Of a stretch of 14,953 bases of DNA, positions 7,166 to 14,444 are shown piece by piece. The number at the start of each line of letters is the position of its first letter. Position 1 is the stretch's first letter. A program made the translations under genes and the position numbers. Below the pieces are notes generated by a model that was not told the DNA's origin, ran no database searches, and worked only from the letters and a program-made list of their open reading frames with translations. Source of the DNA: Candidatus Gastranaerophilales bacterium (lineage in GTDB: Bacteria; Cyanobacteriota; Vampirovibrionia; Gastranaerophilales; Gastranaerophilaceae); NCBI GenBank assembly GCA_900752845.1, contig CAADWU010000052.1, forward strand, positions 1 through 14,953, in the 5' to 3' direction.

Positions 7166-8794
7166 CTAGTCTTTATCTACTTTAGAAAGTAATTCATCAC
7201 AGGCATAAATATCAAATTTAGTCTGGCTCAGCATCATGGTTTCTGCAATCAATAATGCTGTAGGAACTAAGGCAGCAACTAAACTTAAAAATATACCTTG
7301 TAAATCTCCGCCGATTTCAGTCATAAAGTAAGAAATGTTCATAGCAAACTCAATAAATATAATTGCACATGCAATAGCAAGAGAACGGCGTTTTTCAGAC
7401 TCTAATCTTCTGACTCCTTCAAGTCCGTAAATAGTTACGCCATGATGCTGCCAATCACTGAAACCGTCTTGTTTTATAACTTGTGAACCTTGAACTTTTT
7501 TGGTGCATAAGAATGCATTTACAAAAGAGAAAAATGCAAAGATAATCAAAAATGTTGCAAGAGTTAAGAACACAGGGCTTATTCTCAAGCCTGAAATTCT
7601 TACCCATCCTGCTGCTTCAGGGAAACACATTGCAAGAGTGTTAGAAACACCGTAAGCCAGAAACGGAGCTGTTAATATACCTACTACAGTTTCTCCGACT
7701 GATTTCAATTGCAGGTTAAACATTTTATCTTTAATATATTGAATTTTAGAATTGCTTAAACTGTTAATATATCTTTCAATCCATTGTCTGTAAGATTTTA
7801 TAACGCTTTCAAAATCTTCTCTGTATTCATATTTATCAAGCATTACTGTCCATTCTGTACCGTTGCATTTGAAATAACCGCAGCTTATTGCCAAAACTGC
7901 CATTATGCCCGAGAAGAAGAATGAAATAAAAATTGCAAACGTCATAAAGTCATTCAAATTCATGTAATAAACAAGGTTTACGACATAAATACCAAGTACA
8001 AATATTAACGAGAATATGAGCATAAATGTCTGACCGAGTTTTGCAGACTTAGACATTTCTTTTTGAATATTGCTTTGCATATACAAATAAACCCCTTGCT
8101 TTAAAAGCAGGCATATTCCGTAAGTTAATACCGTATATGCAGCCCAAACCTTGATGTTTGTAGGCAGGTGTAAATAATTTGCAGATTCCTGAATAGTCAA
8201 TCCCATAAGGTAATTTGATACTCCGAATGCGCATATAATCGAGCTTATAAACATTGCAATATGCAAAAATATACTTGTTTTTGAATTTGTGGAAAGTTTT
8301 TGTTTTAAATCATTTATGTGGAAAGCAACCTGCTTAATGATTGCAACACGAACATTTTCCAAATCTTCTTTTTGTTTTTCTATTTTAACTTTGGTAACAG
8401 CATTTACATCTTTTCCGTAAAGACCTTTAATGTCATCTTCCGTGAAATCTTCCTGACTTATTGAAGTTACTGTTTTTTTAGTTTCAACAGCTGCTTTTAC
8501 AGGAGCTTCAGCAAGGATTTTTATGCTTACAAACTCATCTGTTCCTGCAAACATTAATTTGCAAACATTTCCGACTTCCACCCTTTTTACGGGCTGTCCT
8601 TTGAACAAAACCTTGTCGCTTTGAAATGTATTCATAATAACGCATTTGTTATCCGCATTATTATATTGGAGTGTAAGTAAAACATCAAAGCCTAATTCAA
8701 GTATAAAATCACAATTAGGATTTGTACCGACATTTATTACATCTTTTCCGCTGAAAACTTTTTCTTGTTTAGATGTTGAAACTACTATTGCCAT
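7166..8794 (-). CDS. FHA-like domain polytopic membrane protein (542 aa)
   Basis: Residues ~1-96 look like a divergent FHA domain: all-beta, with VINVGTNPNCDFIL at the position of the GRxxxCDI motif and GNVCKLMFAGTDEFVSIKIL as the last strands. FHA domains usually bind phosphothreonine, but the canonical Arg and the Ser/His after it are not evident (Thr24-Asn25 instead), so binding may be altered. A charged linker (~97-165) leads to about eight membrane helices, near residues 174-199, 216-240, 255-277, 284-306, 367-388, 405-430, 470-494 and 499-522. A soluble amphipathic stretch (~318-360) lies in the middle. The fold is not recognised. It is the second gene of the operon, 19 bases after the vWA gene, and is probably its central inner-membrane component, with the FHA part in the cytoplasm. 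Confidence 0.8.
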   Translation of the reverse strand: MAIVVSTSKQEKVFSGKDVINVGTNPNCDFILELGFDVLLTLQYNNADNKCVIMNTFQSDKVLFKGQPVKRVEVGNVCKLMFAGTDEFVSIKILAEAPVKAAVETKKTVTSISQEDFTEDDIKGLYGKDVNAVTKVKIEKQKEDLENVRVAIIKQVAFHINDLKQKLSTNSKTSIFLHIAMFISSIICAFGVSNYLMGLTIQESANYLHLPTNIKVWAAYTVLTYGICLLLKQGVYLYMQSNIQKEMSKSAKLGQTFMLIFSLIFVLGIYVVNLVYYMNLNDFMTFAIFISFFFSGIMAVLAISCGYFKCNGTEWTVMLDKYEYREDFESVIKSYRQWIERYINSLSNSKIQYIKDKMFNLQLKSVGETVVGILTAPFLAYGVSNTLAMCFPEAAGWVRISGLRISPVFLTLATFLIIFAFFSFVNAFLCTKKVQGSQVIKQDGFSDWQHHGVTIYGLEGVRRLESEKRRSLAIACAIIFIEFAMNISYFMTEIGGDLQGIFLSLVAALVPTALLIAETMMLSQTKFDIYACDELLSKVDKD

Positions 8795-8813
8795 TATATT
8801 ATTACCTCGTTAA

Positions 8814-9488
8814 TTATCTTCCAAGTGCGTGAAGGAATTTTCTGATAGATTTGTCTATATTTTGTTTTGGTGAAACAACCAAGTGTTCTTCCCCGAGTAC
8901 AGGAGTTAGTTTTTCTTTTACCAAATCAAGCTTTGCCGGATGAGCATCTAAAAACATCATAGATAATTCAGGTGCATACTGTTTAACATTTTGAACATTT
9001 TGCGGTAAAGTGTTCCAGTTAATTTGTTTTTCAATTGCGCCTTCATTTTCCAAATCACCCATAACAACAACAGCAGGTCTGTATCCGGCTTTTTGCATTG
9101 TCAAAACGTGAGAAAAAGCTTTTTTTAGCCCAACGCCGTATGCAGTTCCGTAATCTTTTTCGTCATATTTAGTGAAAGCATCCATAGATTTTGTGATAAC
9201 ACTGCCGTTCATAGGAGTGCCTTCATAGATAAGATATGCATCTTCCGATACTCTTAAAATTTTTATCTGATCTTCAGGATCAAGCAGGTTACAAATTTGT
9301 CTTAAAGTTTTTTTCTGCTCGGGAAGCTGTTTTTGGTTAGAAGCAGATGAATCGATAACAAAAATTACGGCTGAAGGGTGAAAATCATCGACTTTTATTT
9401 GTCTTAATCCCATCCATAAAAATTTTCCTGCAACCGATAATATTAAAATTAATAAACCTAATGTGACTAATCTTTTATTTAGCTTCAT
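8814..9488 (-). CDS. Membrane-anchored von Willebrand factor A (vWA) domain protein (224 aa)
   Basis: Residues ~7-27 form an N-terminal membrane anchor (LVTLGLLILILSVAGKFLW). The remainder would be periplasmic. The vWA fold starts with VIFVIDSSAS: Asp46, Ser48 and Ser50 make a complete MIDAS DxSxS metal site. Thr115 (GTAYGVGLKKA) and Asp145 (VVVMGDLENEG) supply the other two conserved ligands, so metal-dependent protein binding is likely intact. The ATG at 9488 follows AGGTG at 5 bases. It is the first gene of the operon with the FHA membrane protein and the TonB-like proteins. vWA proteins often act as assembly or ligand-binding subunits of envelope complexes (Bat-type proteins, for example); that role here is inferred. 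Confidence 0.85.
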   Translation of the reverse strand: MKLNKRLVTLGLLILILSVAGKFLWMGLRQIKVDDFHPSAVIFVIDSSASNQKQLPEQKKTLRQICNLLDPEDQIKILRVSEDAYLIYEGTPMNGSVITKSMDAFTKYDEKDYGTAYGVGLKKAFSHVLTMQKAGYRPAVVVMGDLENEGAIEKQINWNTLPQNVQNVKQYAPELSMMFLDAHPAKLDLVKEKLTPVLGEEHLVVSPKQNIDKSIRKFLHALGR

Positions 9489-9518
9489 CTTTCACCTGTT
9501 TTCAAACTTATTATCATT

Positions 9519-9547
9519 ACTATATCATAATTTGATTGTTAGAGCAA
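9519..9547 (-). promoter_or_regulatory. Candidate promoter of the vWA-FHA-TonB-like operon
   Basis: On the minus strand TTGCTC (9542-9547) and TATAGT (9519-9524) are 17 bases apart, giving a leader of about 24 bases before the ATG at 9488. The -35 lies inside the last codons of the upstream gene. That gene and the operon are only 50 bp apart with no hairpin between them, so read-through is also possible. Confidence 0.4.
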
Positions 9548-10387
9548 TCCGTAATTATATTGAACAGCATTCAGAGGTTGTGTCAGTCGAACCTCAACAC
9601 TTGTTCCGTCATAAATTTGGATATCTTCTCCACGCTGCATAGTTCCTCTCAAGCCTCCGCCTAAAGCTCCAAGTCCTCCGTAAATCAGCATGTTTTCACC
9701 CCAGTTGTCGCCCCCTCCGAGTGCTGTAAATGCAGCACCGACAAGCATACTGCCGAGAGCTCCGATTACAATATCACGTGTCATTTTTTGTGCTCGTTCA
9801 CTTTTTGCTTTCATATAAATTTTTTCTGTGGAAATATTTATAACGTTTCCGTCAGGAGTTAAAATTTGATTAAAATTCAGCTCAATTGCACCGCTTCCGT
9901 ATGCTAAACCTGCTGCGTTTGCATCAATTGCGCTTCCGTAAACAAGACTTCCCGCAGGTGCAATCAAAACCCCGTTGTATTTTAAATCATCTGTAAGTCT
10001 TACGGTCAGCCTGTCATTTTTTTCAAGACTTCCTGAACTTATTCCGGCATCAAAGGTTACGTAAAAAGCAGTTCCCGCAGGTACATTGACAATTCTGCCT
10101 GAAAGATGTGTGGGCTGTTGATTAAAATAAGTATCGGCAGAATTGATTTCTTCTACTAAAGGCGGTGTATAATTTGTTCTGTTAGTTTCAACATCTGTAT
10201 GATTTTTTTCTTTTAAAATTTTACGTTTTTGCGTTTTAGAAAAATCATTTTGTACAGGCTGCATCTGAATTGGTTGAAACCTGTTCCGGTCAAATTCTGC
10301 CTGAGCCTCGTCACTGAAATCGTAATTTGCGAATGCAGGCAATACAGCCATTTGAATACATAATAAAAATGTGATTATCTTTTTCAT
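9539..10387 (-). CDS. Secreted protein with VirB10/TrbI-like stretch and glycine-rich segment (282 aa)
   Basis: The ATG at 10387 is chosen because the product then starts with a good signal peptide (MKKIITFLLCIQMAVLPAFA, cleavage after Ala20) and because a longer frame would run into the plsY promoter. Residues ~22-95 are a polar linker. Residues ~97-205 read GRIVNVPAGTAFYVTFDAGIS, LTVRLTDDLKYNGVLIAPAGSLVYGSAI and LNFNQILTPDGNVINI. The order (pore-side 'vPAGT', 'l.aPaGS..yG', 'l..PdG') resembles the beta-barrel part of VirB10/TrbI proteins. Next is a glycine-zipper-like hydrophobic region (VIGALGSMLVGAAFTALGGG, then YGGLGALGGGLRG) and a final beta segment. VirB10 normally also has an inner-membrane helix and an antenna; no other type IV secretion gene is here. 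The link is an inference, and the function is unknown. Confidence 0.75.
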   Translation of the reverse strand: MKKIITFLLCIQMAVLPAFANYDFSDEAQAEFDRNRFQPIQMQPVQNDFSKTQKRKILKEKNHTDVETNRTNYTPPLVEEINSADTYFNQQPTHLSGRIVNVPAGTAFYVTFDAGISSGSLEKNDRLTVRLTDDLKYNGVLIAPAGSLVYGSAIDANAAGLAYGSGAIELNFNQILTPDGNVINISTEKIYMKAKSERAQKMTRDIVIGALGSMLVGAAFTALGGGDNWGENMLIYGGLGALGGGLRGTMQRGEDIQIYDGTSVEVRLTQPLNAVQYNYGLL

Positions 10388-10394
10388 TATATAC

Positions 10395-10422
10395 ATTATA
10401 ATAGATTCTTGAATTATTACAA
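10395..10422 (-). promoter_or_regulatory. Promoter of the secreted VirB10-like gene, probably leaderless
   Basis: On the minus strand TTGTAA (10417-10422), 16 bases, then a perfect TATAAT (10395-10400). Only seven bases (GTATATA) separate the -10 box from the ATG at 10387, so transcription would start at or next to the start codon. No Shine-Dalgarno sequence is visible, which agrees with a leaderless mRNA. Confidence 0.5.
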
Positions 10423-10437
10423 CATCCCTGCTATAAT
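10409..10437 (+). promoter_or_regulatory. Promoter of plsY
   Basis: TTGAAT (10409-10414), 17 bases, then a perfect TATAAT (10432-10437). The predicted start of transcription is near 10444, just ahead of the AAAGGAGA ribosome binding site (10446-10453). It overlaps the divergent minus-strand promoter, and the two -35 boxes lie within a few bases of each other. Confidence 0.6.
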
Positions 10438-10457
10438 TTTTGCACAAAGGAGAGATT

Positions 10458-11063
10458 ATGGAAAAAATATTGGAATTACTGGCTGTTGTAATAACTGCAT
10501 ATATTATCGGTTCTATACCGACAGGTTATATTATTGTAAAAGCATTTACAGGACAGGATATCAGAACAATAGGTTCTGGCTCCACAGGAGCAACAAATGT
10601 TAAAAGAGTTATGGGAAAGAAATGGTTCTTTATCACATTACTTCTTGATGCTTTTAAAGGTGCATTGCCTGTAATCCTTGCAAAAATATTTGCAACAACA
10701 TTTACCGGTATCGGACTTTTACCTGTATTAGCAGCGATTGCGGTAATTTTAGGTCACAGCAAATCGGTTTTTCTTAAATTTACAGGCGGGAAATCAGTAG
10801 CATCAGGGGTTGGTACAATTCTGGCATTAAACTGGCAGGTTGGTTTAATTATTGCTGCCGTTTGGGCTGTAATCACTTTTGTTACAAGATATGTTTCTGT
10901 CGGTTCAATCATAGCACTTGCATTATCACCGTTTTTAATGTGGGCTTTTAAAGCTCCTTCGGCTTATATCGCATACTGTGCTTTAGGGGCGGTTTATATT
11001 ATTTATTTACACCGCTCAAACATCGTAAGACTTATTAAAGGCGAAGAAAATAAGGTAAGATAA
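10458..11063 (+). CDS. plsY: Acyl-phosphate:glycerol-3-phosphate acyltransferase PlsY
   Basis: PlsY transfers the acyl group of acyl-phosphate to glycerol-3-phosphate, making lysophosphatidic acid, the first membrane-bound step of phospholipid synthesis. The 201-aa length is usual. The ATG at 10458 is chosen over an upstream TTG because AGGAG sits 5 bases before it. The diagnostic motifs are present: GSIPTGYI near the N-terminus, GSGSTGATNVKRVMG (motif 1, with Ser-Thr where many have Asn-Ile/Pro), and GHSKSVFLKFTGGKSVASGVG (the glycerol-phosphate/acyl-phosphate loop with GGK). Five or more hydrophobic helices match the integral membrane topology. The gene is transcribed alone and converges with the SFKG protein gene, with 6 bases between their stop codons. 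Confidence 0.97.
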   Translation: MEKILELLAVVITAYIIGSIPTGYIIVKAFTGQDIRTIGSGSTGATNVKRVMGKKWFFITLLLDAFKGALPVILAKIFATTFTGIGLLPVLAAIAVILGHSKSVFLKFTGGKSVASGVGTILALNWQVGLIIAAVWAVITFVTRYVSVGSIIALALSPFLMWAFKAPSAYIAYCALGAVYIIYLHRSNIVRLIKGEENKVR

Positions 11064-11069
11064 AGTAAC

Positions 11070-13415
11070 TTATTTAATCATTTGTTTAAAAATGTTTTTG
11101 TTTGTGAAATTTATTTCCTGATTTTGAATGGCAGTTTGACTTGAAGCTGCATGCTGTTCTTTTTTGTCAACTTCATAAGTTTTAATTGAACGTTTTCCTG
11201 TTAAGCGTTTCATAAAGTCATAATATTTTCTTTCTAGACCTGTAGCGTTTTCTTGTTTATTTTCAAGTTCAATTAGCTGGTCACGAGTATGAGTACCTAC
11301 AGGAACGCCTACTGATTTTCTTGTCAGCCATTCACCCATTGTGGTATTAGTTAATGTAATCCAGCTCATTCCAAACAGTGACTTGTTGTACTGGCTCTTG
11401 AATGTGCTGTTAAACAGGTCAATCAGCAATGTTTGATAGAACAATCTTGAACCTTCCTGTACAAATCTTTCAGTGAATTTGGTTTTTGCACCTTCTACAT
11501 CGTTACCGTTTGATTTTAACATAACCATGTTATAGTTATCAGTCATCAGGAACCAAATTGTAGCTGCAAGAGCCGCTGTTTTTGCAAGGTTTGAAAGTTC
11601 GCTGTTAGATACGTTTGACATTGTATCTACGTTAAATGCTTTCAGGATGTTATCTTTAACATAAGATTGGAACTGTTCAGGAGTATAGTTTTTCTTAGTA
11701 GCTTCCCGTCCGATATTTTCAATACTTTTAGCCAGAGCGGAAATATCTTCGACTTTTTTACCTGCTGCTTTCGGAGCTTTTTTACCGAATGATTGTATTG
11801 CATCATCAACAAACTTGTATGGCATTGAACCGTACTTCCAGATAAATCTGAACGGTGCCAGGAAAAAGTCTACTAAAGGTTTTGTTTTCTTGTCTTTTAC
11901 GCCAAGACTTATTGTTCCGTCAGGATTTACTGCAGTTTTTGCTACGTTTCTGTATTTTTCTGCCAGTTTTGTAAATCCGTTTTCATCAAGTACTTTTGTT
12001 ATTTCATTTAATTTTTCTTGAGGAATTCTGTAATCTTTTATCTGAGTTGCTTCTTTGTATAAGTTTTTGAAATAACCGCTGAATTTTTTCCAGCCATTGT
12101 CAACAACATTGATTTTTCTTAATCCTTTTGCCGCAAATCCTCCTGCTATAATAAGTCCTATGGCTTTCATTGCGGAATTGAATGTAAGAAGGGGTTTTTG
12201 CTGTTTTTCATCTTTAGGTTTATCGGCTGCTTTGAAAGATATTTCAGGTTTAATTTGTGCTTCAGGAGCGTTGTTCTTTTCGTTTTCTCTGCGTGCTTCT
12301 TCAGGAGTTAATCTTGTAATGTGTTTTCCGTTTATAACCCTTGAGAACGCCTCTGTAGTAAGTGTTGTCAGACCTGTCATTAACATAATACCCATTTTTG
12401 AGTTGTTAATGTATTTATTAAGAGCCCCCAGAGTGACAAGAGTAATATATGCGTTAAAGCCTATTCTTGCCATTTCCTGTTTAAATCTTACTTTTTGTTC
12501 TTCTGTAGCTGCTTTTCCGTCATCATCCATCATACGTGAAAGGTTATAAGCATCATTTGCAAGGAATAATGCAGGCGGCAGACCTGATACAAGTCTGTTT
12601 AAAGACCTTTCGTGCTTGGTATCGTAGTTGCCTGTTCCGGGATCAAACATTTTAATCGAACGTTGGAACATTGCTGATGAAATTTCTTCTTCGGTTTTTC
12701 CGTTCAAGTCTTTAGCTGTTTTAAACAGCCCACGTAATGAGTTAACTTTTGCATCAATTTTAGAACGCTGCCTGATATTTTTAAACATTGGTTTATTAAG
12801 TGTTTTTTCAGCCCAGCCTTTAAAAGGTTTAATTTTGCCTATTAATTCTACACTACCGTTTAAAATGTCGGCAGGCAAAATCTTAAACGGATAGATTAAA
12901 CCGTCCCAGATTAGTTGTGGAATAGTTTTTTTGTAGAATGTAACATTGTCGCCGTCTACTTTAACTAAATTTTTAGTTAATTTTGAATCTCTTACACTTT
13001 CAAACAATTCTTCTGCGATGGAAGAATTAATAATTGCATCAGGATTTTTAGCATCTTTTTTAATAACACCCAGGTGTTTTTCAGCAAATTCTAAAAATTC
13101 GGAAACTTTGAATTTGCCTGCTTCTTTGTATCTGGGAGCAAATCGCAAAGCCAGGCCTGTTGCAGCCAGCACACCGAATGTTGCAAGAAGCGGCTTCATT
13201 TTATCATCTTTTTTCTTGGGTTTATTTTCTCCCTTAAAAGAAAGACCTTTAAAAGATAAATCATTTTGATTACTTTTTAAAGGTCTCTCGATATTATTTA
13301 AACTATTTTTTGAAGACATGAACTCGGAAGAAAGAGGAACACGGCTTGGAGATAATTCTCCGGCTGACTTTTGTCGTTGCTTCACCGTATCGTATGTTAA
13401 TTTTCCTACTAACAT
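11070..13415 (-). CDS. Large SFKG-motif protein with internal duplication (781 aa)
   Basis: I do not recognise a characterised family. The ATG at 13415 has AAGGA 7-8 bases upstream; a longer frame to 13508 lacks this. Near the N-terminus are two SFKG motifs (residues 54-57 and 59-62) before a Lys-rich stretch, and a third variant, ISFKA, near residue 393. The motifs precede two related halves, about residues 74-374 and 407-704. Corresponding landmarks are KPLLATFGV and KPLLTFNSA, YPFKILP and APFRFIWK, LANDAYNLSRMM and LMTDNYNMVML, and LTTEAFSR and TMGEWLTR, spaced about 333-345 residues apart. Each half has several hydrophobic helices (such as GVLAATGLALRFAP and AIGLIIAGGFAAKGL), so membrane association is likely. 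There is no signal peptide. It diverges from the pilin-like gene. The function is unknown. Confidence 0.82.
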   Translation of the reverse strand: MLVGKLTYDTVKQRQKSAGELSPSRVPLSSEFMSSKNSLNNIERPLKSNQNDLSFKGLSFKGENKPKKKDDKMKPLLATFGVLAATGLALRFAPRYKEAGKFKVSEFLEFAEKHLGVIKKDAKNPDAIINSSIAEELFESVRDSKLTKNLVKVDGDNVTFYKKTIPQLIWDGLIYPFKILPADILNGSVELIGKIKPFKGWAEKTLNKPMFKNIRQRSKIDAKVNSLRGLFKTAKDLNGKTEEEISSAMFQRSIKMFDPGTGNYDTKHERSLNRLVSGLPPALFLANDAYNLSRMMDDDGKAATEEQKVRFKQEMARIGFNAYITLVTLGALNKYINNSKMGIMLMTGLTTLTTEAFSRVINGKHITRLTPEEARRENEKNNAPEAQIKPEISFKAADKPKDEKQQKPLLTFNSAMKAIGLIIAGGFAAKGLRKINVVDNGWKKFSGYFKNLYKEATQIKDYRIPQEKLNEITKVLDENGFTKLAEKYRNVAKTAVNPDGTISLGVKDKKTKPLVDFFLAPFRFIWKYGSMPYKFVDDAIQSFGKKAPKAAGKKVEDISALAKSIENIGREATKKNYTPEQFQSYVKDNILKAFNVDTMSNVSNSELSNLAKTAALAATIWFLMTDNYNMVMLKSNGNDVEGAKTKFTERFVQEGSRLFYQTLLIDLFNSTFKSQYNKSLFGMSWITLTNTTMGEWLTRKSVGVPVGTHTRDQLIELENKQENATGLERKYYDFMKRLTGKRSIKTYEVDKKEQHAASSQTAIQNQEINFTNKNIFKQMIK

Positions 13416-13473
13416 TTTCTTTTCCTTCCCGTCATGTATTTTTAACTGAAAACAAAATTTTGGCAAGATAGAG

Positions 13474-13501
13474 TATATACAAAATTTACAGTAGTTTACA
13501 A
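13474..13501 (-). promoter_or_regulatory. Candidate promoter of the 781-aa protein gene
   Basis: On the minus strand TTGTAA (13496-13501), 16 bases, then TATATA (13474-13479), about 59 bases before the ATG at 13415. A perfect TTGACA lies a little upstream (13503-13508), but no -10 box is at the right distance from it. Confidence 0.3.
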
Positions 13502-13523
13502 ATGTCAAAAAATATTATATGAT
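13495..13523 (+). promoter_or_regulatory. Candidate promoter of the pilin-like gene
   Basis: TTTACA (13495-13500), 17 bases, then TATGAT (13518-13523). Each box differs from consensus at one position. Transcription would start near 13530. AAGGGAG (13547-13553) follows at 7 bases before the ATG at 13561, making that start the obvious one. Confidence 0.5.
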
Positions 13524-13560
13524 AATAATTGTTATGACATAAATTAAAGGGAGCAAGAGT

Positions 13561-14441
13561 ATGATAAGATTTAATTTATTCGGGGGGGGGGCAACCGTTT
13601 AAGCTCCTGTAGCAAAGCTTTTACCCTAGCTGAAGTTTTGGTAACTTTAGGAATAATAGGTGTTGTATCAGCTATGACCTTACCAGGTCTGATTAATGAT
13701 ACAAAGGATAAACAGCATATTGCAATGTGGAAAAAAAAATACAGTGAAATCGCTAATATTTATAATATTGTGAAAAATGAAATGGGATTGCGTAATATTT
13801 GTGTTTTGAGAAAAGATTTTACTACTTCTGCAAAATGTGTTAAACCGGGAGTTTGGGCAGCACCGAACTATACAACTCTATCACCTGAATTTGTTGACAA
13901 TTTTGTCAAACATTTAAAAGTTATAGACAGCTGCGGACGTCCGGAATATGGCGAAACAAAATTTTGTAATAATTATGATTTTAAGTGGTTTGGCGCATGC
14001 GGTTCTGGAAATACCGGTTACTATGCTTCGTTAATGCAAGGCAGGGGACAGGTTGGCAAAAAAAGTTCAGTATCCTGCAATACAGCATCGGGTTTATATA
14101 CAGGCTGGGAGTTTACTAATAAAGGAGTATTGCTTGCAGACGGAACCGTAATATACTTTGGAGGATACGCAACAGGCATAATTAGTGTTGATGTAAACGG
14201 TTTTAATAAAGGTCCTAATGCTGTAGGGCGTGATTTATTTGCAGTTATGATGAATGAAGACTGGGCAAAACCTCTGGGAGCAGATGGAACTTATAATAAA
14301 GCATCAAACGGCAATGAGAACTGTCGCTGTGCAAAAGACTATGGGCTAGAAAGGGCACAGGGATTTTTAGGTTCTGGTGATTTACTTAACGGCAGAATGA
14401 TATCAGGAGCTTGCTGTAGCGCAACATATATGTATGAATAA
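13561..14441 (+). CDS. Type IV pilin-like protein, out of frame with its start at a G10 tract
   Basis: The body from 13620 to 14438 encodes a 273-residue type IV pilin-like protein: FTLAEVLVTLGIIGVV is the conserved N-terminal helix with Glu5, preceded by KA, a usable prepilin peptidase site. The globular part is Cys-rich (12 or so Cys, including CGRPEYG, CRCAKDY and ACCSATYMYE) and contains LLADGTVIYFGG and ISVDVNGFNKGPNAVGRDLF, which I associate with pilin-like proteins of Gastranaerophilales. The only well-placed start is the ATG at 13561 (AAGGGAG, 7 bases). Reading from it passes through ten G (13582-13591) and stops at 13600 after 13 codons. The pilin frame has no usual start codon before the FTLAEV motif. 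One more G, or two fewer, would join the frames into a 292-293-aa precursor with a 19-20-residue leader. Phase variation, slippage or a sequencing error could explain this. Confidence 0.85.
13582..13591 (+). repeat. Ten-base G homopolymer inside the pilin leader
   Basis: Ten consecutive G lie 21 bases into the gene in an otherwise AT-rich region. It is the longest G or C run I noticed in the window. Its length decides whether the pilin is in frame: 8 or 11 G restore it, 10 do not. Short G runs of this size are typical slipped-strand switches in, for example, Campylobacter. Confidence 0.9.
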
Positions 14442-14444
14442 CAG

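Noticed and set aside
11048..11075. Inverted repeat AAATAAG...CTTATTT between the convergent plsY and 781-aa genes
   Set aside because: A 7-bp AT-rich stem with a 14-base loop and no clear T run on either strand is too weak to call a terminator.
12097..12549. Plus-strand 150-aa open frame inside the 781-aa gene, and similar frames at 11815-12021, 12628-12894 and 12946-13269
   Set aside because: All lie opposite a well-supported gene with its own ribosome binding site and internal duplication. They have no ribosome binding site or recognisable domain and are antisense shadows.
13416..13508. Upstream extension of the 781-aa protein frame to 13508
   Set aside because: It would cover the putative promoter region and has no ribosome binding site, whereas AAGGA precedes the ATG at 13415.
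13561..13602. Thirteen-codon reading frame from the pilin start as a true leader peptide gene
   Set aside because: Its residues join seamlessly into the pilin leader if the G run changes length, so a tract-length switch is simpler than a separate short peptide.
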